Assembly (NCBI GenBank): GCA_028346125.1
Contig: JAOMEV010000001.1
Span: 1-64,000, forward strand
Reading direction: 5' to 3'
Length of the DNA: 64,000 bases
Origin: Bacteriovoracales bacterium
GTDB lineage: Bacteria > Bdellovibrionota > Bacteriovoracia > Bacteriovoracales > Bacteriovoracaceae
This document shows, piece by piece, positions 24,180-34,018 of the stretch. A program made the translations under genes and the position numbers. The notes beneath the pieces are model-generated. The model did no database searches, was not told the DNA's origin, and was given only the letters and a program-made list of their open reading frames with translations. Positions within the stretch are counted from its first letter, which is position 1. Every line of letters begins with the position of its first letter.

Positions 24180-26051
24180 CTATTTCAGCTCGTATATTTT
24201 GATAAATCTGTGGTTCTTATCCCACCGCGTTTTATCATTAAATTCAAGGGGGGTGTCTGATACAATAGAAAGAGATTTAACTAGCTTGTAATCCTTAAAA
24301 GTAGTCAAAAAAGTGTCTCTTGTTACCTCTTCACCATTAGACAAGTTTTTAAACCTTAGGAAGTCATCTTTTGTGGGGATTGATTGGTTAGAAATCATAG
24401 CAAATTTAGTAAAATATTTTGGTTTCGGTTTTGAACTCCACTTTTGTCTAAATTTTTCATAACTTTTTGGTACCTGCATTTCCGTTAATACAGGAAACTC
24501 CTTATTTAATTTATTCATAAAGGAAAGCTGCATGGTGCTGCGAAATTCAAACACTGATTTTATATTATTAGCTCTAAAGATTTTTATGAGGTCCTTCTCA
24601 ACAAAGGGATCTTGACGTTCTTTAGAATGGTCATGATAACTAAGAAAGAATACCCCTACAATTGCAATGATTAAGCTGAATAGAAAAGTTGTTTTTATAA
24701 AATGTAAAATTGGAGATAATCTCAATCTATAAAAAGAAACCGCCCCTTCTGCCATCAGTAAGGTGAAAAATGGGAGAAGGATTAAACTATGTCTAGTAGG
24801 GCTGAATGCTATTTTTTGAAAAATAACTAGGGCAATCCAGGTTATCGAAGCAAAAATAAAAAAAAGCAAAAAATAACGCTTTCGCAAGTCCTCGCTTCTA
24901 TACAAAGAAAAGCAACCTAGTACAAAAAAAAGAAAGAAAATGACTGAAAAAATGTTGCTAATGTTAGGATAATTATTAGAAAAATACAGGTTATAATTAA
25001 AAACATCAATAAAGTTAAAAAAGAAAAATTTTATAGGATACAAGGACTTTAAAGATTGAAGCGAGTTGTCAAATAGGTATTCGTTATTCCGTCCTGTATT
25101 ACTATTAAGCCCATATTCACTCAGTCGGATGAGGTTATATTTTAAGGGATAGATCAATATTAAGTATAATATTCCTCCGCGAAAAACCTTCAAACTAAAT
25201 GATAGAGCTTCTCTTCGATTAAATGTGTATTGCTTAAGAGCAAAAAAATAATAAGCTAGATGGTACTTTAGGGTCAGGTTGAACTTTCCTCTACGAAGGA
25301 CTTTTAAACTAAACCGTGGTGTGTCCTTTCGGTTAGATATATATTGCCTGGCGACAAAAAGGTAATAAGTTAAATAAATTGAAGGTAAAAGAAAAAGGAC
25401 TTGATAATGGGCATGGCTAAGAAGGGCAAGCAATATGGCCATAGTAACGTGAAGATTATTGTTTTTCCAGTTTTCTCCTTCTGTTAGTTGACGCCATAAA
25501 AGGATGAGAATAAGAATGCTGGATAAGACTCCAAACGCATAATTTAACGCTTGGACAGAGAAAATTATATTTGACCATGAAAATGTAATAATGGTGGTTC
25601 CATAAAGGGACAAAATAAATTTTTCTTTGAAGCTACCTGAATTAAAATGAAATAAGAACAAAGGAAAAATAAAAAGGCCAAGACATCCGAGCAAAAAAGA
25701 AGGTAACCTTCCCCAGAACAATGTCTCTCTATAATTGTGTGGTTTTATTAATAATAATGAAGTCAAATAGTACTGCAAGGGCGCCATAGACCAATAATCT
25801 GGAACTGTAGAAAAAAACTGGATGTAATTTTTTACAGAAGCGCTTGCTTTACGCGTAATCTCCCATTGCTTTTGGCCGATTTCACTCTTTTGATAATCAA
25901 ACCTTTTTTTTCCATATTTTATGTGGAATGCAACACCTAAATCGTCATTATTTGGAAAATGGTTATCGAGTAAACTTAATCGAGCAAAAATTCCTGAGAA
26001 GATTATAAAACATAAAATAAAAAGGGGAAATTTATGTTTAAGAGTAAACAT
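24180..26051 (-). CDS. GT-C (PMT/ArnT-like) membrane glycosyltransferase
   Basis: A 623-residue integral membrane protein with about eleven hydrophobic segments. The first periplasmic loop has NNDDLG (34-39), the acidic pair expected for the GT-C catalytic site. MAPLQYYLTSLLL then RLPSFLLGCLG (~89-124) is the typical P-x-x-Y-Y / R-L-x-S block. The last ~130 residues are soluble and probably periplasmic. It should transfer a sugar from a polyprenyl-phosphate donor outside the membrane. Residues 227-302 hold a tandem duplication of 38 residues, so this protein is longer than a simple homologue by one membrane-loop unit. It is adjacent to and upstream of the WD40 homologue. Confidence 0.75.
   Translation of the reverse strand: MFTLKHKFPLFILCFIIFSGIFARLSLLDNHFPNNDDLGVAFHIKYGKKRFDYQKSEIGQKQWEITRKASASVKNYIQFFSTVPDYWSMAPLQYYLTSLLLIKPHNYRETLFWGRLPSFLLGCLGLFIFPLFLFHFNSGSFKEKFILSLYGTTIITFSWSNIIFSVQALNYAFGVLSSILILILLWRQLTEGENWKNNNLHVTMAILLALLSHAHYQVLFLLPSIYLTYYLFVARQYISNRKDTPRFSLKVLRRGKFNLTLKYHLAYYFFALKQYTFNRREALSFSLKVFRGGILYLILIYPLKYNLIRLSEYGLNSNTGRNNEYLFDNSLQSLKSLYPIKFFFFNFIDVFNYNLYFSNNYPNISNIFSVIFFLFFVLGCFSLYRSEDLRKRYFLLFFIFASITWIALVIFQKIAFSPTRHSLILLPFFTLLMAEGAVSFYRLRLSPILHFIKTTFLFSLIIAIVGVFFLSYHDHSKERQDPFVEKDLIKIFRANNIKSVFEFRSTMQLSFMNKLNKEFPVLTEMQVPKSYEKFRQKWSSKPKPKYFTKFAMISNQSIPTKDDFLRFKNLSNGEEVTRDTFLTTFKDYKLVKSLSIVSDTPLEFNDKTRWDKNHRFIKIYELK
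25146..25373 (-). repeat. 114-bp tandem duplication inside GT-C gene
   Basis: Two imperfect 114-bp units (25260-25373 and 25146-25259) encode 38 residues each. The first begins LTYYLFVARQYISNRKD and the second LAYYFFALKQYTFNRRE. The duplication is in frame and adds one hydrophobic-plus-basic segment to the membrane domain. Confidence 0.75.
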
Positions 26052-26189
26052 CTCTAGTACTTCCTACGGGGTTCCGATAAAAATAACTCCAATTAACGCA
26101 TTTAAGCAATAAACTTGTCAAGATTTTAGAAATATCTGATGGTAGCTTATACTCTAATTGCACTATTTAAAAAAAAGGAATCCCCCCTA

Positions 26190-26897
26190 ATGAAAAACCA
26201 AACTAATGAATTTTCAGGTGAGTCATGTAGATATGTCAGCGCATATTTGGACTCACCTCATGTTGATTTTTTGGAAAATGAAAAGATTTTTGATGATTAC
26301 AAACCAAAAAATATACTTGATGTTGGATGTGGAAATGGTAAGGGACTTTATTCATTAACAGAAAAGTTTAATTGCTCTGGCGTAGGTGTTGAGCCTTCAG
26401 ACGAAGCCGTGAAACTACTCATAAATAAATATAAAAATAAAAAAAATTTGAACTATATTAGTGCGAGTGCGCACCACCTCCCATTTGTTACAGATTCCTT
26501 TGACTTAGTTACTGTTTGGTCTGTTCTACACTGGGTTGGAAGAAATGAATATCTTCAGGCATTAGGAGAATTAATAAGGGTTACAAATAAATACCTTATA
26601 GTAATGGACTTTGTTAGCTCTGAAAATTATCGTACTGCCTATCATCATAAACCTGGTTTTTACACTTATAAAATGGATTTTGAACAATTGATACTAGGCT
26701 CTGGGATAATGAAAAAAACTTATTCTAAGCAATGGTTAGATACTAACCAAATTAACGATAAATATGTTCCAATATCATATAAAGATTTAACTCCATTTCT
26801 AAAAAATAAAAATAATTACTCCTCAAGAAAAATGGTTATCTTTGAAAAGAATTATGAAGCTTTACCGGTTTATTCTGAGAAAGATTTTAATCCATAA
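26190..26897 (+). CDS. SAM-dependent methyltransferase
   Basis: A 235-residue class I methyltransferase of the Methyltransf_11 type. NILDVGCGNGKGLYSL (~43-58) is motif I, GVGVEPSDEA the acidic loop, and FDLVTVWSVLHWVGRNEY motif II. A sugar-nucleotide or glycan is the likely substrate (inference). The frame extends to an ATG at 26139, but the ATG at 26190 has AAGGA 10 nt upstream and gives the normal N-terminus. It is divergent from the GT-C gene at 26051, so the ~140 bp between them should hold both promoters. Confidence 0.75.
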   Translation: MKNQTNEFSGESCRYVSAYLDSPHVDFLENEKIFDDYKPKNILDVGCGNGKGLYSLTEKFNCSGVGVEPSDEAVKLLINKYKNKKNLNYISASAHHLPFVTDSFDLVTVWSVLHWVGRNEYLQALGELIRVTNKYLIVMDFVSSENYRTAYHHKPGFYTYKMDFEQLILGSGIMKKTYSKQWLDTNQINDKYVPISYKDLTPFLKNKNNYSSRKMVIFEKNYEALPVYSEKDFNP

Positions 26898-27067
26898 ATA
26901 AAAATAACTAGTGGATTCATAAAAACTGGCAATCCGGAACTTTAAGCTTCAAAAAGTTATTGATAGATTTATAAATAATTGTCCTGACAAAAAGTTTTTT
27001 TTGCATTAGCCTATTATTTGTAAAATTATGAGTATCTTATCAATACCCAATGGAATAACCTCTTCTT

Positions 27068-28099
27068 ATGAAAAGCAGAAATGCTAATACAGACAAAAAA
27101 AAATATATTGTAACCGGAGGAAACGGTTTTATTGGTTCTCATATGTGTAGAGAGCTGGTCGAACAAGGTCATCAGGTACTGGTCATAGACAACTTTTCGA
27201 CAAGTAAGGAAGAGGACTGGCACGGTTTTGGAGAGCTTGTTAATGTAGATATAGGGGATTTTAATAAAGTTAAAAAAGTTTTAAAGCTTTTTAGGCCGGA
27301 TGGAGTTTATCACTTTGCAGGCAGGGCAATCATTAGCGAAAGTGAAAACAATCCATTGCTTTATTATTCGGAAAATGTCTCCAATGGAATTTCTCTGATT
27401 AAGTCGTGCGTAGAGTCAGGTGTTAGAAAAATGATTTTTAGTAGTACATGCGCAACTTTTGGCCAACAAGCTACTCCAGTCCTAGAGTCTAATGAGCAGA
27501 ATCCTATAAATACATATGGTCGGTCTAAGCTAATTTTAGAAAAAGTGTTGTATGACCTATCAGTAAAAGGGCTAATGGATACTTTTGTTTTTAGATACTT
27601 TAATGCGGCAGGTTGCTCTGAGGATGGGCTCCTTGGAGAGTATAGGGAGGTGGAAACACGATTAATCCCCAATATTTTTTTTTCCATTTATGGGAAAAAA
27701 AATCTCTTTATCTATGGGGATAATTTTGAAACCCTCGATGGTACTGCTGTTAGAGACTATATACATGTCTTAGATCTTGTAAAGGCACATAGTCTAGGTA
27801 TGCAAAAGTTGCATACCTTTAAGGGGTGGCAATCTTTTAATTTAGGAACGGGGACCGGTTACAGTATTCTTGAAGTGATTTCTATGGTTGAAAAAATAAC
27901 AGGGAAAGAGGTAAAATACTCTTTGCGGGACAGAAGAGTCGGGGACCCTTCATTTTTAGTCTCATCATGTAGCGCATCGTTGCGGGCTTTTGGTTTTTCT
28001 TCAAAAAGAAGTCTTAAAGAAATAGTTATCGACGTTAATAATTTTTTTATCAAGAGATTAAAAAATGAAAGAGTTAGATATAGTCATTCCAGTTTTTAA
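27068..28099 (+). CDS. galE: UDP-glucose 4-epimerase-like
   Basis: A 343-residue extended SDR. VTGGNGFIGSHMCREL (~15-30) binds NAD, FSSTCATFG has the catalytic Ser/Thr, and TYGRSK the Tyr-x3-Lys. RYFNAAGC and the later GTAVRDYIHVLDLVKAH are diagnostic of GalE, so it should interconvert UDP-Glc/UDP-Gal or the N-acetyl forms. The NAAGC and SSTC blocks are GalE-like rather than dehydratase-like. It is the first gene of a + strand run with a DPM1-like GT2, a methyltransferase and a radical SAM gene; its end overlaps the GT2 start by 35 bp. Confidence 0.8.
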   Translation: MKSRNANTDKKKYIVTGGNGFIGSHMCRELVEQGHQVLVIDNFSTSKEEDWHGFGELVNVDIGDFNKVKKVLKLFRPDGVYHFAGRAIISESENNPLLYYSENVSNGISLIKSCVESGVRKMIFSSTCATFGQQATPVLESNEQNPINTYGRSKLILEKVLYDLSVKGLMDTFVFRYFNAAGCSEDGLLGEYREVETRLIPNIFFSIYGKKNLFIYGDNFETLDGTAVRDYIHVLDLVKAHSLGMQKLHTFKGWQSFNLGTGTGYSILEVISMVEKITGKEVKYSLRDRRVGDPSFLVSSCSASLRAFGFSSKRSLKEIVIDVNNFFIKRLKNERVRYSHSSF

Positions 28100-29015
28100 T
28101 GAAGAGTCGGTCTTAAGTATTTTATTTGCAGAATTGGAGGCTACATTTAGCAAAAAAAACCTTTTAAAGGCCGGTTTAAAAAGAGTTAACTACTTATTTG
28201 TTGATGACGGGAGTAAGGATGCTAGCTCAATTCTTATTAAAAAATTTTTGGAGGAATCTCAATCAGGTAAGTTAATTAGATTATCTAGAAATTTTGGCCA
28301 TCAAAATGCTCTAACTGCAGGTTTAGATTTGTCAGAAGGTGATTTTGTTTCAGTTATCGATGCGGACCTTCAAGACCCACCAAAAGTTATCTTAGAAATG
28401 CTCCAGCTATTAATAAAATCCCAATCTGAAGTTGTTTTTGGAATAAGGAAAAAGCGTAAGGAAAATAAACTCAAAGTCTTTTGTTACTGGTTATACTATA
28501 GGGGTCTAGCTTATCTGACTGATCTTGACATGCCTTTAGATAGCGGTGATTTCTTTGTAATGACTAAAAAAGTTAGGACATCTTTATGTAAACTTCCAGA
28601 AAAGCTAAGATATCCTAGGGGACTAAAAACGTGGGTAGGGTTCAAGCAGGTCGGTTATGAATATGAGAGGCATTCGAGGGCCGCGGGTTCCTCCAAATAT
28701 TCTTTTAAAAAGCTTTATGACCTTGCGACTAATGGGATAACTTCTTTAACAACTAAACCTCTAAGAGTTACGCAATTTTTTACAGTTAGTTATTCCTTTT
28801 TATCTATCATTATGTTCATTTTTGTACTGATCAAAACTATCAGGGGAAATAAAGAAAATATTAATTTTGATTTAATTATTTTACTCATTTTATTTAGCTT
28901 CAGTGTATTGTCTTTTTGTTTGTATATCATGAGCGCTTATGTGGGAAGAACCTACCTTGAAGTTAAAGGACGACCTTCTTATTTGGTCGGGGAAGTTATT
29001 GAGCATGAAAATTGA
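28065..29015 (+). CDS. DPM1/ArnC-like GT2 with two C-terminal membrane segments
   Basis: A 316-residue GT2 enzyme of the undecaprenyl/dolichyl-phosphate sugar synthase type. VIPVFNEESVL (~6-16), FVDDGSKD and SVIDADLQDPP (D-A-D-L-Q-D-P-P is the family signature) are all present, followed by SRAAGSSKYS. Two membrane segments lie near the end (~245-264 and ~277-298). It loads a sugar onto the polyprenyl carrier, giving a donor that GT-C enzymes such as those at 21394 and 24180 could use (inference). The ATG lies within the end of the epimerase gene, and the next gene starts within its own end, so translation is coupled. Confidence 0.85.
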   Translation: MKELDIVIPVFNEESVLSILFAELEATFSKKNLLKAGLKRVNYLFVDDGSKDASSILIKKFLEESQSGKLIRLSRNFGHQNALTAGLDLSEGDFVSVIDADLQDPPKVILEMLQLLIKSQSEVVFGIRKKRKENKLKVFCYWLYYRGLAYLTDLDMPLDSGDFFVMTKKVRTSLCKLPEKLRYPRGLKTWVGFKQVGYEYERHSRAAGSSKYSFKKLYDLATNGITSLTTKPLRVTQFFTVSYSFLSIIMFIFVLIKTIRGNKENINFDLIILLILFSFSVLSFCLYIMSAYVGRTYLEVKGRPSYLVGEVIEHEN

Positions 29016-29784
29016 ATTTATTAGTGATCCACAGTCTTTAAGTATGAATGAGCACTGGTTTGAAATCTCAAATGAGGATCATTTTTGGTTTCGTTGGAGG
29101 TTTGATGCTTTTAAGAAGTTTTTAAAAGAACAGAAAATTTCTTTTAAAGATAACCTTAAAGCTCTAGATATCGGTGGAGGAACTGGAATACTTTCTTCTC
29201 AAATTGAAGCTGAAAGTAATTGGGATACCGATATTGCAGACTTGGATATTAATGCTTTAAAAAATGTGAATTTAAAGAGAGGAAGAAAGCTTTTTTATAA
29301 TATCCACGACAACGATCAAGGATTACAAGAGCAATATGATTTAATTTTGTTGTTTGATGTTATTGAACATATAAAAAACCCATCTATGTTTATTCAAGAT
29401 GCAGTAAAGCATTTAAAACCTGGTGGCAAAATTGTAATAAATGTTCCGGCCTTAAATTGCTTTTTCAGCCCCTACGATAAGGTTATGGGGCATTATAGGA
29501 GATATTCGAAAAACTCCTTATCAAAGGAAATTAGAGAACTGAGTTTTAAAAATCCCAAATATCATTATTGGGGACTTTTTTTGTTACCATTTCTCATTGT
29601 TAGAAAAATAGTTTTGAGCTTTTCTAAAAAAAGTGAACACGAAATTATTAACACAGGCTTTCAACCACCCAATTCATTCGTAAATAGAGTTTTTAAGCTA
29701 CTTGGAAAAATAGAGTACTTTTTGTTTAGGTATCAAATTATAGGAACTTCTTTACTTATGATAGCAGAAAAAAAACAAAAGTGA
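29005..29784 (+). CDS. SAM-dependent methyltransferase
   Basis: A 259-residue class I methyltransferase. ALDIGGGTGILSSQIE (~53-68) is motif I, DLILLFDVIEHIKNPSMFI motif II, and HLKPGGKIVINVPALN motif III. YDKVMGHYRRYSK is a conserved substrate-side block in this subfamily. The ATG at 29005, 11 bp inside the end of the GT2 gene, is preferred to the longer in-frame extension. It precedes the radical SAM gene by ~34 bp. It may methylate the sugar loaded by the preceding GT2 (inference). Confidence 0.75.
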   Translation: MKIEFISDPQSLSMNEHWFEISNEDHFWFRWRFDAFKKFLKEQKISFKDNLKALDIGGGTGILSSQIEAESNWDTDIADLDINALKNVNLKRGRKLFYNIHDNDQGLQEQYDLILLFDVIEHIKNPSMFIQDAVKHLKPGGKIVINVPALNCFFSPYDKVMGHYRRYSKNSLSKEIRELSFKNPKYHYWGLFLLPFLIVRKIVLSFSKKSEHEIINTGFQPPNSFVNRVFKLLGKIEYFLFRYQIIGTSLLMIAEKKQK

Positions 29785-29818
29785 TTGATTATGCTAATAC
29801 ATAAAAGGAATATTGGGG

Positions 29819-31012
29819 ATGTCATTTTTTACAGGCCAACAAAAGATTAATTTAGCAAGAAGCCTTTTTCTTAAATCAAGTCCTTCTTATGTTCAATTTT
29901 ATATAACAGCTCGTTGTAATCTTACTTGTGAACAATGCAATATTATATATGCTGACTCAAGCGGAATGGAAATGACCATTGAACAAATTCGTTTAATGGC
30001 CAAAAATTTTAAAAAAATTGGTGTTAGCATAGTACTTCTTATCGGTGGCGAACCATTTATGAGAAAGGACCTTCCGGAGATAATTAAGGTTTTTAATGAA
30101 AATGGAATTCATACAAGAATGCAGACTAACGGAATGGCCAGCGAGCAGGCTTTGAAAGATTGTGTCGATGCGGGAGGACATGACATAAGCATTTCATTGG
30201 ATTCTCTAAATTTTAAAAAACAGGAAACGATTAATGGCGGTTATTCTCGCTCTTGGGAGCGTGCTATTAGAGCAGCTAGCTTGATTAACAATCTTTTTCC
30301 AGAAAATGGTACAGGCTTTTTTGGTACAGTTTTGATGCCTAGAAATTTTTTGGAAATTAGAGATGTTGTTGAATTTGCAACAAAGATAGGTTGGGGTGTT
30401 TCACTTGTTCCTGGACATGTTACAACTCCAGACAAACCATTAGGTTTCCGAACTTTTGATGACACTAATGTTTGTAAGTTTGATAGGAAACAATATCCAA
30501 TTTTAAAAGAAGTAATATCAGACCTAAAAAAAGCTAAAAAGGAAGGGATGAACCTTTATGACTCTGATGAGTACCTTGATGATATATATAGATTTATAGT
30601 GGGAGAACCTCTGAAATGGAGAAAAAGAAATTATGGTGTTTGTGATTCACCTTCTTTATATTTTGCTGTGGAGCCGAATGGTAATCTTAAACCTTGTTGC
30701 GATTTTAAAATGAAGAAGAATTTTCCTGTTTATCATGATGATTTTCCAGAATGGTACTTTAATAAAATGGTTCACAAAGAGGTTGAAAAATATACTTTAA
30801 ATTGTGACGGCTGCATGTATGGGAGTTATCCAGAGATATCAATAACTGCCAGGTATTTTAAACCATTTTGGGAAAGATTTTTCTTTTTTAACAAAAAAGC
30901 TAAAAGCTTATTAAAGCCGTTAAGTGTCGGTCAAATGGTAAATATTGCTACAGAAATTTATGAGAAAAATAACGAAGAACGAATTAAAAAATATGGGAAC
31001 GATTTTAGATGA
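29819..31012 (+). CDS. Radical SAM protein with SPASM-like C-terminus
   Basis: A 397-residue radical SAM enzyme. TARCNLTCEQC (~33-43) supplies the cluster cysteines and VLLIGGEPFMRKD the SAM strand. The C-terminal part has VCDSPS, LKPCCDF and NCDGCMYG, typical of auxiliary-cluster domains. It resembles the 4844-6052 protein in plan but not closely in sequence. AAGGA precedes the ATG by 9 nt; a TTG at 29813 is the alternative start. The following membrane-protein gene begins in an ATGA overlap with its stop, so these two act together (inference). The substrate is unknown. Confidence 0.8.
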   Translation: MSFFTGQQKINLARSLFLKSSPSYVQFYITARCNLTCEQCNIIYADSSGMEMTIEQIRLMAKNFKKIGVSIVLLIGGEPFMRKDLPEIIKVFNENGIHTRMQTNGMASEQALKDCVDAGGHDISISLDSLNFKKQETINGGYSRSWERAIRAASLINNLFPENGTGFFGTVLMPRNFLEIRDVVEFATKIGWGVSLVPGHVTTPDKPLGFRTFDDTNVCKFDRKQYPILKEVISDLKKAKKEGMNLYDSDEYLDDIYRFIVGEPLKWRKRNYGVCDSPSLYFAVEPNGNLKPCCDFKMKKNFPVYHDDFPEWYFNKMVHKEVEKYTLNCDGCMYGSYPEISITARYFKPFWERFFFFNKKAKSLLKPLSVGQMVNIATEIYEKNNEERIKKYGNDFR

Positions 31013-31896
31013 GAAATGAGCATGCTTTAAGATATTTTTTGTTGTTAGCAATAAAAACGGAAAGAGATTCTTTTGATCAAAAAGAGGTTGATGAAGTTAC
31101 AAGCTCTCTCAATGTAACCTACGGACCCGAAGGCTACTTGGTTAGTTTCTCTAAAAGTAGCTTGATTCATGAAGAGAGGCTGCCTAAAAACTTTATTTCA
31201 ATTTGGAAAAGAGGGGATCTTTCTTCAAATGATCAAGCTGTCATAGACAAAGGGGATCTGGAGAATCAGAAAAAACTAAAAAAATGGGTTTATACAGTTT
31301 TTGATAAAAAAAACAATCAAGATAAGAAAAAAAATAAATTCAATCTTAGAGATTTATTTATTTTAGAAAGGATAATTTTAATTATACTTATTTTGATTTT
31401 ATCAAATGAAACCTTGGTGAAGACATCTCTTTTAGGCTTATTTTTTTTGGGCGATCTTATAAAAGTACGGGAACAATATATCCATCCAATAATTTGTATA
31501 TTTATTTCTTTTTTGTTCCCTTTTACTTCCTTTATATCAGCAATCCTATTAATGGTTACATCTTATCTAAACCCTGATTTTAAAATTAGATACAAAAGAA
31601 CCCTTTTATATTTTTTAAGTCTAATTTTTTCTTTGAAGTTTATTGATTTATCTACGCTAAAAATTAATTTCGAACTAATACTATTACTAATTATAAGTTT
31701 CATGCAGGTTTTTATTTCATATTTCAGGGGGATTCACCAAAAACCTTTATGCCTTTTTTATTGCCCTGTTGTTTTTGGTCTATATTTGGATAAAGCAATA
31801 GTCTTTCCAGTCATTTTGGTCGGGTACTGCCTGTTAGTTTCTTTAAAGTCCGATTTCTTTTATTTTTATAGAAAAAAATTCTCATCTCTGATTTAA
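31009..31896 (+). CDS. Unknown membrane protein with soluble N-terminal domain
   Basis: A 295-residue protein with no family I recognise. Residues 1-115 are soluble and charged, ending in a Lys/Asn-rich linker. Residues ~120-290 contain about seven or eight hydrophobic segments with short loops. The start overlaps the radical SAM stop by 4 bp. A small all-helical domain after a soluble domain could be a polymerase, flippase or transporter, but nothing in the sequence decides this. Its strict coupling to the radical SAM gene is the best clue to its role. Confidence 0.6.
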   Translation: MRNEHALRYFLLLAIKTERDSFDQKEVDEVTSSLNVTYGPEGYLVSFSKSSLIHEERLPKNFISIWKRGDLSSNDQAVIDKGDLENQKKLKKWVYTVFDKKNNQDKKKNKFNLRDLFILERIILIILILILSNETLVKTSLLGLFFLGDLIKVREQYIHPIICIFISFLFPFTSFISAILLMVTSYLNPDFKIRYKRTLLYFLSLIFSLKFIDLSTLKINFELILLLIISFMQVFISYFRGIHQKPLCLFYCPVVFGLYLDKAIVFPVILVGYCLLVSLKSDFFYFYRKKFSSLI

Positions 31897-32147
31897 GATA
31901 AATTGAAAATATCTTTTTAAATAAAAATTAAAACAGAATAATTGGTCCAAAAAAACGTTCTTTTACTTCATCAAAAACTATTGGTGAGGTCGTCTTAAGC
32001 ATCAGACCTAAAAATAACATTTAAAATAGTAGTTCTATGGCATAGTTTAAAAAATGGTTTACAAGCGGTTTCTATTTAATAAGAATAATTTTAGGAGTGT
32101 TTTGTGCCATCTCTTTAATATGTCATTTCAAAACAGGATTAATCGAA

Positions 32148-33863
32148 ATGTATTTTTTTAAAGCTTCTATAGAAAATAATAGATATTTGAAATACTTTTT
32201 ATTTTTTTTGCTTGGAGGGATTTATCTCTTCATTACAAAGTTTAAAGGCTTTTATACTATTTACAGTAATCAGGAGACTTATTTTTTACATGGACTTTCA
32301 ATGGCCAATAAAGGCTTTCTAGTTAATGACTGGTATGTTCATAAAGTCTTCCATCATCATTTTGCATTTGGCTATATTGTTTTATTAATGGAAAAACTAG
32401 GTGGAGTAAAAACTTGGGTTCACATTTTCCAGTTCTTGTGTATGGGAATGGTAAGTTATGGGATTTATTTAATTGCAAATTCTTTTTCAAAACTACCTTC
32501 TCTTGTGTGGCTCATAACATTGTCGTGGATAGGGTTTGTAGGTCCAGGTGACTTTGGTCTAGGGTGGCAACAAGTTTTTGTGGGCTATTTAATGCCCTCA
32601 GAAGTTTCTGGCGGATTTTTAGTTTTTGGTTTCGGGCTTCTTTTTTCAAGAAGTTATTTTTTAGCAGGGCTTTCTTTAGGTCTTGGGGGGCTCTTCCATG
32701 GAGCCCATCTTGCAAGTTTTGCACTACCAATTCTTGGCGCATCTTTTGAATGTGGTGTCTGGAAGAATAAAAAAAACTTTTTTAAGTTTTGCGGCCCATT
32801 TACTTTTTTATGGGGCATTTTTAGTATTATTGTTATTTATAAGATGCTTACCATTTCTGGTGGTAATGATGAAACTATGGCCACGATGGTTAATTTCCGG
32901 AATAAGGGTGACCTTCAAATAGAAAAGTGGGGATTGTGGGACACTTTAGCTTGGCATATGTGGATATTACCGGCCCTTTTTATTTCAAAATTAAATTCAC
33001 AAAAGATCTTTTTTCGAAATACCCTTGTTATTACTTTTGTTTTCTGCTTGATTAATATCCTCCAAATAAGCTTTTTAAAAATTGATACAATTACTGCAAT
33101 GATGCTTTGGAGATCAGCTTCTCTGGCCAGTTTACTTTCTATCATAATCATTTCGGATAAATTACTAGAATCAATTTTCAATAAAGAGGCACTGTCGACC
33201 TCTTTATTGATAATCTTGTCTTTATCCGCAGCATTTCTTGTATGGTATGCTCCAAGCAATATAAGAATATGGTGGCTCTTATCATTTCCTTTACTCTATA
33301 CAGTTGGCCATGTTCGCTTAAAATATAATTGGTTAAAGCTTCCTTCCATCACATCCTTAACTCTCATTTTTTTCTCCTTGGTTATTTTAAGAACCTTCTC
33401 AATAGGACTAAAAAAAACAAAAATAACACAGCAGTACCCTGAAGATTCAGTGGAAGTTTCAGAGCTTTATAAGTGGATAAATAATAATTCCGAAAAAGAT
33501 TCTATGTTTATTATTCCTTTGGATCTTAAGTACTTTAGATATAGGGCCAATCGTTCTATAGTAATTGATTGGAAATCTGTTGCTCAATTAAAGGGCGATA
33601 TATCAAATTGGTACGAAAGAGTTAGAGATGTTTTGGGTTTAACTCATGAACGTGTTGTTCAAGAAGTTAAAAAAGTAGAGTATCCAAATGATATACTTGT
33701 TAAGAAAAGTTACAATATGTTTAATTGGAATAGGGCGGAATATATTGGAAAAAAATATGGTGCCAACTTCCTGGTAGTTTATTCTAAAGATCATCAAGGA
33801 AATTTACCATTAGAAAGGAAAGTATTTGAGAATAGGGGGTATCGAGTCTATAAAATCAACTAA
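32148..33863 (+). CDS. GT-C-like or polymerase-like membrane protein
   Basis: A 571-residue integral membrane protein with about eleven hydrophobic segments and a ~130-residue soluble C-terminal tail that is probably periplasmic. The first loop (YSNQETYFLHGLSMA, then FLVNDWYVHKVFHHHFAFG) has an acidic residue and a His-rich exit, the layout of GT-C glycosyltransferases, but the exact family is not clear. ETYFLHG with DWY recalls a group of large uncharacterised bacterial membrane proteins. The frame is open to a GTG at 32097. The ATG at 32148 has AGGA 8 nt upstream and is preferred. It stands apart from the preceding operon by ~250 bp. Confidence 0.65.
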   Translation: MYFFKASIENNRYLKYFLFFLLGGIYLFITKFKGFYTIYSNQETYFLHGLSMANKGFLVNDWYVHKVFHHHFAFGYIVLLMEKLGGVKTWVHIFQFLCMGMVSYGIYLIANSFSKLPSLVWLITLSWIGFVGPGDFGLGWQQVFVGYLMPSEVSGGFLVFGFGLLFSRSYFLAGLSLGLGGLFHGAHLASFALPILGASFECGVWKNKKNFFKFCGPFTFLWGIFSIIVIYKMLTISGGNDETMATMVNFRNKGDLQIEKWGLWDTLAWHMWILPALFISKLNSQKIFFRNTLVITFVFCLINILQISFLKIDTITAMMLWRSASLASLLSIIIISDKLLESIFNKEALSTSLLIILSLSAAFLVWYAPSNIRIWWLLSFPLLYTVGHVRLKYNWLKLPSITSLTLIFFSLVILRTFSIGLKKTKITQQYPEDSVEVSELYKWINNNSEKDSMFIIPLDLKYFRYRANRSIVIDWKSVAQLKGDISNWYERVRDVLGLTHERVVQEVKKVEYPNDILVKKSYNMFNWNRAEYIGKKYGANFLVVYSKDHQGNLPLERKVFENRGYRVYKIN

Positions 33864-34018
33864 AGTAACCTTTAATATTTTTTTCAAATTTGAAATGGAG
33901 TCTCAACAACATTAGTTACTCAATCAGTAATATTGCAATTTTAAATGGCGTGAAAGACAGCATTTTAAACACAATACGGTAACTAATTTAAAAAAAGGAT
34001 TAAAACCTTCTGATTCAT

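Noticed and set aside
32512-32922. Overlapping short frames on both strands inside the membrane-protein gene
   Set aside because: Hydrophobic codon runs leave the other frames open by chance; no start signals.
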